Below, piece after piece: positions 27,685-38,109 of a stretch of DNA of 64,000 nucleotides. Under the pieces are notes generated by a model. The model saw only the letters and a list, made by a program, of their open reading frames with translations. It was not told where the DNA came from and ran no database searches. Numbering within the stretch: position 1 is the stretch's first letter; each line of letters starts with the position of its first letter. Source of the stretch: AP-15 sp963703665 (GTDB lineage: Bacteria > Pseudomonadota > Alphaproteobacteria > ATCC43930 > CGMCC-115725); assembly GCA_963703665.1 (NCBI GenBank), contig CAVPFB010000011.1, positions 27,368-91,367 of the forward strand, given 5' to 3'. The position numbers and the translations under genes are program-made.

Positions 27685-30466
27685 TTAATATAGGCCGCCG
27701 GTGCCGCCGGCGGGAGCGCCGCGCCGCGGCAGCATCGCGCTGTTGCCGCGGCCGGGCCCGGTCGCGGCATTGCCTCCACCGGCGGCGGGGGCACCCGCGG
27801 GACCGGCGTTGAGGTCGGCCGAGTTGGCGTCGGCCGAGTTGACGTCGCCGGGGCTCGTGTTGCCGGTTCCCGCGTCGCCGGGGCTCGCGTTGCCGGTTCC
27901 CGCGTCGCCGTTCCCCATGTTGCCAGTTCCCGCGTCGCCGTTCCCGGCGTCGCCGTTTCCGGCATCGCCGGCCGAGGCGACCGGCGTGGCGTTGTCGCCG
28001 GGCGCGCCCTGATGATCGGAATGGCGGGTTTGGCCGGGCTCGGTTCCGGGCTTGTAGGCCTCGTAGATCGCCGGCCCGCCGCCGGAGACCGGCAGCCCGG
28101 TCGCGGCGCTGACCCGATAGAGCCGCAGGCCGGGCGGGATGCGGAAATCGGTCGCCGGCGTGTTCTTCAACGCGGCAATCATGAAGTCGCGAAAGATCGG
28201 GGCCGCGACATGCCCGCCGGTCTCGTCCTTGCCGAGGCTTTCCGGATCGTCGTAGCCGACATAGACGCCGGCGGCGAGGTCGGGGGTGAAGCCTTCGAAC
28301 CACGCATCGCGGTAATCGTTGGTGGTCCCGGTCTTGCCGGCGATCGGTCGGCCCACCGCCTTGACCGCGTCGCCGGTGCCGCGCTGCACCACCCCCTCCA
28401 TCATCGTCACCACCTGATAGGCCGAGCCGGGGTCGGCCACCTGCTCGCGGGTGTCCGGGATCACCGGCACCGGCTGATGGTGCCACTCGACATCGGTGCA
28501 GCCGTCGCACGGCCGATTGTCGGCGCGGAAAATAGTCTTGCCGTTGCGGTCCTGGACCCGGTCGATCACGGTCGGGGCAACCTGCTTGCCGCCGTTGACC
28601 AGCATCGCATAGGCGGCGGTCAGCCGCAGCGGGGTGGTCTCACCAGAGCCGAGGGTGATCGAATATTCGTGCGGCACATGGTCCATGATGCCGAAGCGTT
28701 CGATCGTTTTGGCGATCGGGTCCATCCCGACCATCGTGGCGAGGCGCACCGTCAGGGTATCGATCGACTGCTCGAGCCCGATGCGCAGCGGGGTCGGGCC
28801 GCGGAAGCGGTCGGCCTCGTAATTGGTCGGCGTCCACATCGGCAGCCCGGCGCCCTGCGGCAGCGAGATCGGGGCGTCGCTGACCCGCGTCGACGGCGTA
28901 AAGCCGTGATCGAGCGCGGTCAGAAAGACAAACGGCTTGATCGCCGACCCGGTTTGTCGATACGCCTGGGTCGCGCGGTCGAACTGGCTGATCGCAAAGC
29001 TGAACCCGCCGCTGATCGCCAGCACCCGGCCGGTATGCGGATCCATCGCGACCAGCGCGCCCGACACTTCCGGCACCTGGCACAGGGTGAAGCCGGCGGG
29101 CGCGCGCTCCTTCGCAGCGGCCCGGGTTTTGCCGGCCGCCTTGGCCTCCTCGGGCGCCGTGGTACTTGTCGGTCGCCGTGGTCTTGTCGGTGCCGCTTTT
29201 GGCCGCCGGTGGCGCGATCGGCGCCACCATCACCACATCCCCGGCCTTGACGACGTCGCCCGCGCCGCGCGGGAACGGTCCGAGGCTGCCGTTGCGGTAG
29301 CGCGGCCGGGCCCAGCGCATCTGCGAGAATGGGATCTCCGAAGTGTCGCCGTTGGCCAGGCCGATCGCCGCCTCGCCGGGTGCGGTGCGCAGCACGACCG
29401 CCAGCTGCCAGCCGACATCGGTCGCCACGGCGGGAACCGCGACCGTGCTCAAATTCGTGATCCAATCGCCGCGCGGGTCGATATGGGCGATGGCACCGCG
29501 CCAGCCTTCATGGCCATGGTCATAGGCGACCAGCCCGTCGCGCAATGCCTTGTCGGCCGCCGCCTGCAGGCGCGGATCGAGGCTGGTGCGTACCGACAGG
29601 CCGGCGCCGTAGAGCGCCTTTTCGCCATAGCGCGCGAGCAGCTCGCGCCGCACCTCCTCGGCGAAATATGGCGCCTTGACCGCGCCCGCTTCCTGCCGAT
29701 GGTGCAGAACCAGCGGCTCCGCCTGGGCCGCTTCCGCCGCGCCGCGGCTGATGAAGCCGTCATCGGCCATGCGGTCGAGCACCCAGTCGCGACGCGCCGT
29801 TGCCGCCTGCGGCGAGCGCACCGGATTATAGCGGTTCGGCGCCTTCGGCAGTCCGCCCAGAAAAGCTGCCTCGCCCAGGCTCAACTGATCGAGCGACTTG
29901 TCGAAATAGGTCAGCGCCGCCGCCGCGACGCCATAGGCGCCCGAGCCGAGATAGATCTCGTTCAGATAGAGCTCGAGGATGCGGTCCTTGGACAGCGCCG
30001 CATCGATGCGGGTGGCGAGCAGGATTTCCTTGATCTTGCGCGAGACCGAAACCTCGTTGGACAGCAGCATGTTCTTGGCGACCTGCTGGGTGATGGTCGA
30101 CGCCCCGATCGGGCGACGGCCGCCGCGCAACCGGCCGACATCGGTGATCCCGGCGCGCAGGATCGACAGCGGATCGATCCCGTGATGGCTGTAAAAGGTC
30201 TTGTCCTCGGCGGAAATGAAGGCCTCGGTGACCGGCTTGGGAATCGCCTGGATCGGCACGAAGACCCGTCGCTCGGCGGCGTACTCGGCCAGCAGCCGCC
30301 CGTCGCCGGCCTGGACCCGGGTCATGATCGGCGGCTGATAATGCGCCAGCTGCTGGTAGTCCGGCAGATCGCGGCCGAAATACCAGATCGTCACACCGAC
30401 AAATCCGCACCCGGCGATCGCCAGGATCACCGCGCAGACGAAAAGAAATCGGATCAGCTTGACCAT
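27685..30466 (-). pseudogene. mrcA: Penicillin-binding protein 1A, bifunctional peptidoglycan synthase (one frameshift)
   Basis: Makes and cross-links glycan strands in the periplasm. In order: an N-terminal membrane anchor (residues 5-29), the GT51 glycosyltransferase domain with AEDKTFYSHHG (catalytic E87) and GASTITQQVAKN, an OB-like insert, and the transpeptidase domain with the SxxK motif in RQTGSAIKPF (serine codon at 28945-28947) and KTGTTND. The frame changes by one extra base at about 29160 in a linker rich in Lys and Ala, after which PEVSGALVAMDPHTGRV continues. The C-terminal tail is low-complexity (repeats of GDAGNGDAG and GTGN). The ATG at 30466 starts MVKLIRFLFV. Confidence 0.9.
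27835..27975. repeat. Short tandem repeats encoding the PBP1A tail
   Basis: About 15- and 30-base units of the type gttcccgcgtcgccg and ttcccggcgtcgccg repeat in tandem and encode the GDAGNGDAG/GTGN tail. Copy number may vary between strains or be misassembled. Confidence 0.7.
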
Positions 30467-30978
30467 TCGTTCGAGCGGCTAGACGCGGGCGCCCCTGTTG
30501 CAGTCAACGCCGCGACCACCCCGGGTCCCGCGCGGCACCGCCTTATATGCGATGTCGCAGTTGATGGTCCAAGGAGTTTTGCTGCTCCGCCAAGCCCGGT
30601 GACCACGCCACGCCCGGCCCGCGTATAAAGCCCAATGGACGAAGGCGCAACGGACGAGGGCATTGTCGCGGGAGGTTTCACTATATACATTGTGACTTGC
30701 GAGAAACCGCCGTCCGCCTGACGGGCGCCGCGCCCGTCAGGATGTCGCGCGATGAGTCTGCGCATCGGCGGTATGCCTGCCGCTGCGGCGGGCCAGAGCG
30801 CTGGACGGCGCGGATTGTCGGAACCTGAAGCTGTCCCCCTGACGAGATTCGCCATGGCCGAACCCCAATCGTTCCGATCAGGCATGAGTTCAGGCGTGGC
30901 CGGCTTCCTTGCACACGGGATCGCGCCACCGGCCGAATTTCGCGCGGCCGCGGCAGCGCGCCTCGGAGTTACGCCCGA
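30467..30978. other. Divergent intergenic region between PBP1A and rne
   Basis: No gene supported. It should hold the two divergent promoters and the rne leader, which in many bacteria is long and takes part in RNase E autoregulation. A short AT-rich part (ttcactatatacattgtgac at about 30678) is a candidate promoter. In many alphaproteobacteria an N-acetylmuramoyl-alanine amidase gene sits here; none is visible. Confidence 0.5.
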
Positions 30979-33900
30979 ATGGCAAAGCGCATGCTCATCG
31001 ACGCCACCCATCCCGAAGAAACCCGGGTGGTGGTACTGAATGGCAATCGTCTGGAAGAGTTTGATTTCGAATCATCCACAAAACAGCAGGTAAAAGGAAA
31101 TATCTATCTTGCCAAGGTGACGCGTGTCGAGCCGTCGCTACAGGCGGCTTTTGTCGAATACGGGGGCAATCGGCACGGCTTTCTGGCCTTCAGCGAGATC
31201 CATCCCGATTATTTTAGAATCCCGGTCGGCGACCGTGAGAGGGCCGGAGACGGCGGGTATCGCGCCGATCTCGCCGGACTTGAAATCGGCGCCGAAGACG
31301 CCGGAGTGCCTCTGGCGGCGGCCCTGCCCGAGCCGGTCGCTGTCGTCGCGGCGCCGACCGGGGCAGACGATCCGGTGGCAGAAGAACCGGCCGGCGACGA
31401 CGACAGGGCGGACGGCGAAAAAGCGGACGGCGAAAAAGCGGACGGCGACACGCGAACCTGGGTTCGAGCGGTCGTGGGGAGCGGCGCCCGGCACCGCGGA
31501 CGAGAGTACCGCGGACGAGAGCTCCGCGGACGAGAGCTCTGCGGACGAGAGCACGGCGCCCGGCACAGCGGACGAGAGCATGGCGGCAACGGGCGCAGCA
31601 GCCAGTGTCGCCGAGGAGGGGGCGGCGCGCGCCGAAGCGGCCCGAGCCGAGCTGCCGTGGGAAGATGTGACGCCGTTCGTCCCGGTTGCCCCCGATGCCG
31701 GTGCGGCGCAGCCGGGGTTCGCGCCGATCTCGGCGGCGTCTCCGGATATGCCGGGTGAGCCGGTCGGCTACGCGGCATTGCGAGCGGGCGACGCTGGCGC
31801 CGAGATGCGGGCCAATGCGGCGGCGGATCGAGCGCCGGCAGCCGCGGACGATATCGTTGCCGAGGCCGCCGAGACGACACCCGAGCTGGCGCGCGCCCGG
31901 CTCGAGGGCGAGACCAGCGACCCTGAAATCATCGAGACCCTCGGGGGCGACGAGTTCGAAGAGGCCGAGCGCCAGCGCTCGCGCGCCCACTCGTCATTAC
32001 AAGATCCAGGAGGTGGTCAAGCGCCGGCAGATCATGCTGGTCCAGGTCACCAAGGAGGAGCGCGGCAACAAGGGCGCGGCGCTGACGACTTATCTCTCGC
32101 TCGCCGGGCGCTATTGCGTGCTGATGCCGAACACCGCGCGCGGCGGCGGCGTGTCGCGCAAGATCACCAGCCTCAGCGACCGCCGGCGCTTGAAGGACAT
32201 CCTCGAGGAGCTCGACATTCCCGAGGGCATGGGGGTGATCGTGCGCACCGCCGGCGCCGAGCGCTCGAAAGCCGAGATCAAGCGCGACTACGAATACCTG
32301 CTGCGGCTGTGGAACGAGATCCGCGAGCTGACATTGCGCTCGACCGCGCCGGCCCTGATCTATGAGGAAGGCAATCTGATCAAGCGGTCGATCCGCGATC
32401 TCTACACGCGCGATATCGACGAGGTGCTGGTCGAAGGCGAGGACGGCTACCGCACCGCGAAGTCGTTCATGAAGATGCTGATGCCGAGCCATGCCAAGCG
32501 GGTCCAGCCCTATCGCGACCCGCAGATCGGGCTGTTGCACCGCTTTCAGGTCGAAAGCCAGATCGACGCGATCCACTCGCCGATCGTCCAGCTGCGCTCG
32601 GGCGGCTACGTCGTGATCAACCAGACCGAGGCGCTGGTCGCGATCGACGTCAATTCCGGCCGCTCGACGCGCGAGCGCAACATCGAAGAGACGGCGCTGC
32701 GCACCAACCTCGAAGCCGCCGAAGAGATCGCCCGCCAGCTGCGCCTGCGCGATCTCGCGGGGCTGATCGTGATCGACTTCATCGACATGGAGGAGCACCG
32801 CAACCAGGGCGCGGTGGAGCGCCGGCTCAAGGACGCGCTCAAAAACGATCGCGCCCGCATCCAGGTCGGGCCGGATCAGCCCGTTCGGCCTCCTCGAAAT
32901 GTCGCGTCAGCGGCTGCGCCCGTCCTTGGTCGAAGCTTCGACCCAACCCTGTCCGCATTGCGGCGGCACCGGGTTCATCCGCTCGACCGAATCGACGGCG
33001 CTCTATGTGCTGCGCTCGATTGAGGAGGAGGGGATGCGGCGGCGCTCGGCCGAGGTCTGCGTCCATGTGCCGACCACCGTGGCGCTCTACATCCTCAACC
33101 ACAAGCGCGAATTCCCTGGCGCAGCTCGAAACGCGCTACGGGGTCCATGTGCTGGTGGCGCGCGACGACGCGCTGATCCCGCCCGCCTTCCGCCTCGAAA
33201 GGCTGCGCACCTACGAGCCGGGCGAAGCAGCACCCGCGGTCCCGCTGCCGTTGACCCAGGCGCCGGAGCTCGAAGAGGAGGAGCCGGAGGAAGAGGATGC
33301 CGGCGAGACCGAGGCCGCCGAGGCCGAACCGCAGGGCCGGGAGGACGACGAGGAACGCGGCCGCGGCCGTCGGCGTCGGCGTCGGCGCCGGCGGCACGAG
33401 GACGAGCGGGGTGCGCCAGCGTCGCCGCGTGCCACGGAAGACGGCGCAGAACCATCCGACGAATCGGTCGCCGCCTCGGGTCGCGTGGCCGGCGCGGAGC
33501 ACGGCGGCGCCATGCATGCCGGCGAGGCGGAGGCCGATGCGGCCGGGGCCGAGACGCGAGACGGCGACGTGCAGGATGGCGACCCGCAGGATGGCGACGC
33601 GCATGATGGCGACTCGCAGGATGGGGACGCGCAGGATGGCGACGCGCAGGGGGAGGACGACAAGCTGCGGCGCCGTCGCGGCCGACGCGGCGGCAGACGC
33701 CGCGGGCGGCGCGAGGAGATTGCGGGGCCGAGCTTTGAGGATCCGCGCCCGGCTTCGGAGACGATCGAAGTGGCGGCCATGCCCGGCGAGGACGAACCCG
33801 CTGATGAGGTCGATCCTCGGGGCGAGGGCGATCCTCCCCAACTCGATGACGGCGATTTCGCGGCCGGGAAAGCCGTGGGGGCGAGTGCGGCAGCGGCTGC

Positions 33901-34351
33901 GTGGCCGGCGGATGCCCAGGCGGCTGACGGGATCGAGACGACGAGCCTGCCGGCGCTGGCCGGCGAGGCGGCGAGCCGATCCAGCCCGGCTGCGGCGGAG
34001 CCGGCAGAGCCGTCCCGAACCATCCTCGCCGTTGACGACGCGCCGGGCGACCCGGTCTGGGCGCCGATCGCCAGCGGCGGCGAAGCGGCGCCGGAGGGCG
34101 GCACGGAGCCGGGGTCGGCGCGGCACTCGGCCGCCGAGGCCGAGCCCTCCGGCTACCGGGAGAACACCCCGCAGGGTGAGGTAACCGAGCCGAGCCCGGC
34201 GACGCCGCCGGCCGGCCGCCAACCCCCCGCCCTGACTCAATCTCCGGTCATGGCCGAACCGCAGCCGGAACCGGCCCCGAAGGTGCAGACCGTCACCGAA
34301 AAGCCGCCGAGTCCGCGCAGAGGTTGGTGGCAGCGCCTGATGCAGTCCTGA
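30979..34351 (+). pseudogene. rne: Ribonuclease E (at least four frameshifts)
   Basis: Main endoribonuclease for mRNA decay and rRNA/tRNA processing. Followed through its frames it has an N-terminal S1 domain (MAKRMLIDATHPEETRVVVL, AFVEYGGNRHGFLAFSEIHP) split by an acidic insertion of about 260 residues, the DNase-I-like catalytic domain with both metal aspartates (ALVAIDVNSGR and VIDFIDMEE), the zinc link CPHCGGTG, and a long disordered acidic and arginine-rich C-terminal scaffold. Frame changes lie at about 31460, 31995, 32870 and 33118, each one inserted base (for example gtcgggccgg and gaattccctgg). The domain set is complete and the gene is essential in most relatives, so sequence error is the likely cause. 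Confidence 0.88.
31495..31580. repeat. Microrepeats in the RNase E S1 insertion
   Basis: Units of 15 bases such as gcggacgagagctcc repeat and encode runs of A-D-E-S (TADESTADESSADESSADES). They form part of the acidic insertion within the S1 domain. Confidence 0.7.
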
Positions 34352-34411
34352 GAACGAGCGGACCTGAGAACGAGCGGACCCGAGAACGAACGGACCCGAG
34401 AACGGGGCGCG
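34348..34411. repeat. 16-bp tandem repeat beginning at the rne stop codon
   Basis: Four units of the type ctgagaacgagcggac (two identical, then ccgagaacgaacggac, then a partial unit). The first unit contains the TGA stop of rne at 34349-34351. Confidence 0.75.
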
Positions 34412-34542
34412 AGGGCGGGCTGGGCGGCGCCCATTGCCGCCGTCTCGTCGCAATCCTATCCTGCGCCTTCGCCGGGGGACACCAGAGCCGGTCCCGCAGG
34501 CTGGGGCGAGGCTCGTCTGACGCGCTCTAAAGGGCGTCCCCG

Positions 34543-35910
34543 ATGCTGCTTTGCGTTTTCCTGAGAACCTCGGTTTTCGTCCTCTCCGCGGCACTCGCCC
34601 TCGCTCGGGTCGCGATCGCGCACGAGTCGGGAGCCGGCAACCGCGTCAGCCTGTTGCGGGATACCGAAATCGAGGGCGACATCCGCACCATGATGATCCC
34701 GATCTGGAAGGCGGCCGATCTCGATCCGGACGCCGTCCACGTCTATCTGGTGGCCGACGACAGCATCAACTCCTTCGTCGCCGGCGGTCAGAATATTTTC
34801 ATCAATTCCGGTCTAGTTTTGCGAGCGAAGTCGCCGAACCAACTGATCGGTGTTCTCGCGCACGAGACCGGCCACATCGCCGGGGGACATCTGTACAAGG
34901 GCGCGGAGGCGATGCACGACGCCAGCATTGAGGAGATTTTGGCAATGGCGGCGGGTGTGGCCGCGACGGTCGCGTCGCGGGGCAGCGACGGCGGCGCGGC
35001 GCTGCTGGGTGCGGCGGGCGTCGGCCAGCGAGCCTTTCTGCAATTTTCCGTGACCCAGGAAGCGACTGCCGACCACGCCGCGATGAACTTCCTTGATGCA
35101 ACCCATCAATCGGCGCGCGGGCTGCTGCAATTTTTTGAGATTCTGCAGTCCGAGGAAATGCTGACCGGTGCTCATGAAGACCCCTATCTGATGGATCACC
35201 CGTTGACCCAGGAGCGGATCGATTATGTCCGTGATCATGTCGAGCGCTCGCCCTATTCCGACGCTCCGGACCCGCCCGATTACATTGCGATGCTGGCGCG
35301 CATCAAAGCCAAGCTCGCGGCCTTTACCGAGCCGCCGTCGACGACCTTGGGCAAATATTCGGAACAGGACCGCTCGGTGCTGGCGCGCTACGCCCGCGCC
35401 ATCGCCTATTACCGCACCCCCGAACTCGACAAGGCATTGCCGATCATCGACGAAATGATCCGCGAGGCTCCGCGCGATCCCTATTTTCGCGAGCTGAAAG
35501 GCCAGATGCTGTTTGAGAATGGCCAGATCAAGGATGCGGTCGGGCCGTACCAGGAGGCGGTGCGCCTCGATCCCGATGCCGCCTTGCTGCGGATCGAACT
35601 GGCACAGGTCTACATCGAGAACCACGATCCGGCGCGGAACAAGCTGGCGATCGCATATTTGAGCGATGCATTGCGGACCGAGGACAAGGATGTCGATGCG
35701 TGGCACTTGCTGGCGACCGCCTATGGCCGCGACAATCAGATCGGCATGGCGGCGTTGTCCCTGGCCGAGGAAGGGCTCGCCGCCGACAACAAAAAGGACG
35801 CGGTCCAGGAAGCCGGCCGCGCCGAGCACCTGCTGCCAAAGACCGGCGCGGCACGCGCTCGCGCGCAGGAGATCCGCCTAGAGGCCAAGAACCTCGACGA
35901 TTCAGATTAG
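34543..35910 (+). CDS. M48 family metalloprotease with TPR domain (BepA-like)
   Basis: Predicted periplasmic zinc protease of 455 residues. A signal peptide (VFVLSAALALARVAIA) is followed by the M48 domain with HETGH at 107-111 and the third zinc ligand in the segment TQEATADHAAMNFL, then several TPR-type repeats (LPIIDEMIREAPRDPYFREL, AVGPYQEAVRLDPDAALL). This architecture is that of BepA/YfgC, which helps outer-membrane protein assembly and degrades stalled substrates. It lies between rne and a DsbA-like gene, a common alphaproteobacterial arrangement. The ATG at 34543 begins the signal peptide. Confidence 0.9.
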   Translation: MLLCVFLRTSVFVLSAALALARVAIAHESGAGNRVSLLRDTEIEGDIRTMMIPIWKAADLDPDAVHVYLVADDSINSFVAGGQNIFINSGLVLRAKSPNQLIGVLAHETGHIAGGHLYKGAEAMHDASIEEILAMAAGVAATVASRGSDGGAALLGAAGVGQRAFLQFSVTQEATADHAAMNFLDATHQSARGLLQFFEILQSEEMLTGAHEDPYLMDHPLTQERIDYVRDHVERSPYSDAPDPPDYIAMLARIKAKLAAFTEPPSTTLGKYSEQDRSVLARYARAIAYYRTPELDKALPIIDEMIREAPRDPYFRELKGQMLFENGQIKDAVGPYQEAVRLDPDAALLRIELAQVYIENHDPARNKLAIAYLSDALRTEDKDVDAWHLLATAYGRDNQIGMAALSLAEEGLAADNKKDAVQEAGRAEHLLPKTGAARARAQEIRLEAKNLDDSD

Positions 35911-35979
35911 CCAGCCGGATTGAGCCGGTCGGATAGAGCCGAGCCCGGCATCCCGCCGCGGCTCACAGCAAAGGAGCTG

Positions 35980-36735
35980 ATGTTGATGCTGGTTCGCGCG
36001 CGATCGGCGATTTTGGCGCTCGCCTGTGTGTTTGTTGCCGCGGCACCGCTCGTCTCGGTCGGAGCGGCCGAAACGTCGCCGGTGCAACGTCAGGACATCG
36101 AGTCGATCATCCACGACTATCTCCTGCAGCATCCCGACGTCCTGATTGCCGCGCTGCGTGCGGCCGAGGACAAGCTGAGCCGCGACAACGACGCCAAGGC
36201 GACGCAATCCGTAGCGCAGAACCGGCGCCAGATCCTGGATGACCCGGCGACTCCGGTCACGGGCGCTCCGCATGGCACTGCAACGATCGTCGAGTTCTTC
36301 GACTACCGGTGCCCCTATTGCAAGCAGGTCCAGCCCGCGCTCGACGCGCTGCTGAAGCAGGACCCGAAGCTGCGGCTCGTCGATAAGGAATTTCCGATTC
36401 TCGGGCCGGTATCGGTCACCGCGGCCCGCGCGGCGCTGGCGGCGCAGCAGCAGGGCAAATATGACGCCTTTCACGCGGCGATGATGGCGGCGCGCGGCAA
36501 CATCACCGACGAGACGGTTTATCAGGTGGCGGCCTCGGTCGGGCTCGATGTCGACCGTCTGAAGCGCGACATGGCGTCACCCGCGATCAGCGAGCAGCTG
36601 AAGGCCAATCTGGCGCTTGCCGACGAGCTGAACATCCACGGCACCCCGGCCTTCATCGTCGGCGACCATCTGGTGCCGGGTGCGGTCGACCTCGCCGCGC
36701 TTAAGACCATGGTCGCCAATTCGCGCAAGCAATAA
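35980..36735 (+). CDS. DsbA-family periplasmic thiol-disulfide oxidoreductase
   Basis: A 251-residue exported thioredoxin-fold protein. A signal peptide (residues 5-30) precedes an N-terminal helical segment (QDIESIIHDYLLQHPDVLIAALR) like the oligomerisation stalk of ScsC/Com1 proteins, then the redox motif C111-P-Y-C114 in FFDYRCPYCKQ, a helical insertion, and the cis-proline loop HGTPAFIVGD. It may act as an oxidase or isomerase for envelope proteins. The ATG at 35980 has an AAGGAG ribosome binding site; an upstream in-frame start lacks one and would bury the signal peptide. Confidence 0.9.
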   Translation: MLMLVRARSAILALACVFVAAAPLVSVGAAETSPVQRQDIESIIHDYLLQHPDVLIAALRAAEDKLSRDNDAKATQSVAQNRRQILDDPATPVTGAPHGTATIVEFFDYRCPYCKQVQPALDALLKQDPKLRLVDKEFPILGPVSVTAARAALAAQQQGKYDAFHAAMMAARGNITDETVYQVAASVGLDVDRLKRDMASPAISEQLKANLALADELNIHGTPAFIVGDHLVPGAVDLAALKTMVANSRKQ

Positions 36736-36764
36736 GGACAAATCTCGGGTCGGCGCGGCCCTCA

Positions 36765-36865
36765 CGCGCCGCGCTGCGCTCGGCCCCTCTCCCCCAGTGC
36801 CTTGCTGGAGACGGAGGGGGCCGGACCGAAGGTCTCGGTTGGGTGAGGGCGGTGGGTGAGGGCGC
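36765..36865. repeat. Dispersed intergenic repeat
   Basis: Contains ccctctcccccagtgcc opposite gacggagggggcc, with ccctcacgcgccgcgc and ggttgggtgagggcggtggg on the outside, so it can form a long hairpin. It is similar in style to 17603-17735 and lies between convergent genes, where it may terminate transcription from both sides. Confidence 0.5.
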
Positions 36866-36873
36866 TCCCGGCG

Positions 36874-37749
36874 CTATTCGAACGCGTAGCGGTAGGCGGC
36901 CCCATGCCGGACGATACGCCCCGCCGTGGGTGCGGGGAAATGCGCCGGCAGAAGCCGGGTACCCTTGTCGACATGCTCTTCGATCAGCCGGATGCGGGTG
37001 CGGCGTGACTGCTCGCGGTCGGTGCAGGCGGCCGTCGACCATTCCGGCATCGCCAATTGCAGCTGGTGATGCAGCACGTCGCCCATAAACACGGCGCGGT
37101 CGTCGCGCGAGCGGGCGTGGATCACGACGTTCCCCGGAGTGTGGCCGGGTGCGGCCTCGAGCCACAGCCCGTCTTCGAGCGCGAAGTCATCGTCGACCAG
37201 CTGCGACTGCCCGGTGCGCACCACCGGCAACACACTGTCCTCGAAGGCGAAGCGATGCGGCGTTTCCTCCCCGCGCTGCTGCACCCCTTGCCAATGGTCG
37301 AACTCGCGCCGAGCTATGACGTAGCGCGCGTTGGGGAAGGTCGGGACCCAGCGGCCGTTTTCGAGCCGGGTATTCCAGCCGACATGGTCCCAATGCAGAT
37401 GCGTGCACATCACATAGTCGACCGCCTCGGGCGCGACCCCGGCAGCAGCGAGATCGGCGAGATAGGGCGTCCGCAGCCGGTGGAATTGCGGGCGGGACGG
37501 GCGTTCCTTGTCGTTTCCGAGGCAGGAATCGACGAGGATCGTGTGCCGGCCGGTCTTGACCACGAAGCTGTGAAAGCTGAAGACCAGCTTGCCGGTCTGC
37601 GGGTCGATCAGCCGCGGCCCGGTCAGATCCGGATTGGCCCGCAGCACCTCGGGGTCGAAATCGGGCAGGAAGTCCTCGGGGGCGATAAACGGCCCCTCAT
37701 ACTCGGTGATGCGATGAACTTCGAAATCGCCGATCCGCGTGACCTGCAT
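36874..37749 (-). CDS. Metallo-beta-lactamase-fold hydrolase
   Basis: A 291-residue cytoplasmic hydrolase with the zinc motif HLHWDH at 117-122, the later ligands in GHTPGNVVIH and MGDVLHH, and the C-terminal histidine in LLPAHFPAP. The general layout matches AHL-lactonase-like and related proteins, but the substrate cannot be told from sequence. The ATG at 37749 (MQVTRIGDFEVHRITEYEG) gives the usual N-terminus. Confidence 0.82.
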   Translation of the reverse strand: MQVTRIGDFEVHRITEYEGPFIAPEDFLPDFDPEVLRANPDLTGPRLIDPQTGKLVFSFHSFVVKTGRHTILVDSCLGNDKERPSRPQFHRLRTPYLADLAAAGVAPEAVDYVMCTHLHWDHVGWNTRLENGRWVPTFPNARYVIARREFDHWQGVQQRGEETPHRFAFEDSVLPVVRTGQSQLVDDDFALEDGLWLEAAPGHTPGNVVIHARSRDDRAVFMGDVLHHQLQLAMPEWSTAACTDREQSRRTRIRLIEEHVDKGTRLLPAHFPAPTAGRIVRHGAAYRYAFE

Positions 37750-37824
37750 TGAACCCGCCTCCACAACCGCTGCCGGGCAAAGCCTGCCCTTCGGCGATGC
37801 CGGGGTCGATAGGGCGGCGGACGG

Positions 37825-38006
37825 TCAGGCCTCGACGAGGTCGAGCCATCGCTCGATCGGCACGATGTCGCCGGCCGTGCGATCGGCCAAGCCCGAGAAT
37901 TGGCGTCTTGCGCCTCGATCAATGCTTCAGCGTCGCGCCCGCGAAAGAGCCTCTGTCGGAACCGAACTCGACTGGATCGGCGGGGGTGCGGATTGGAACC
38001 ACGCAT
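37825..38006 (-). pseudogene. Possible C-terminal gene fragment
   Basis: An open stretch reads FRGRDAEALIEAQD and, one base later, GLADRTAGDIVPIERWLDLV before a stop at 37825. The composition is protein-like, but no start or upstream part exists, because the tRNA-like sequence follows at once. I do not recognise the family. Confidence 0.28.
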
Positions 38007-38022
38007 CGTCGTCCAATACGGT

Positions 38023-38094
38023 AGGCGCGAAAGGGAATCGAACCCCTGACCTCTCCCATGTTCTAGGAGCGCTCTGCCACTGAGCTACGCGCCT
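38023..38094 (-). tRNA. tRNA-like sequence, anticodon uncertain
   Basis: The minus strand has a D arm (gctcagtggcagagc), a T arm with ggggttcgattccc, and matching acceptor ends (aggcgcg and cgcgcct). However, the anticodon stem-loop reads ctcctagaacatgggag, whose 7-base loop lacks the usual U33, and the 3' acceptor side has one base more than the 5' side. It is either a tRNA with sequence errors or a decayed tRNA used as an integration target. No amino acid is assigned. Confidence 0.5.
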
Positions 38095-38109
38095 GTCGGC
38101 GCATTTTGT

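Noticed and set aside
36001..36735. The DsbA-like protein as the missing CcmG
   Set aside because: It has a CPYC motif with a helical insertion and an N-terminal stalk, as in DsbA/ScsC-type proteins, and lacks the membrane-anchored short thioredoxin form of CcmG.
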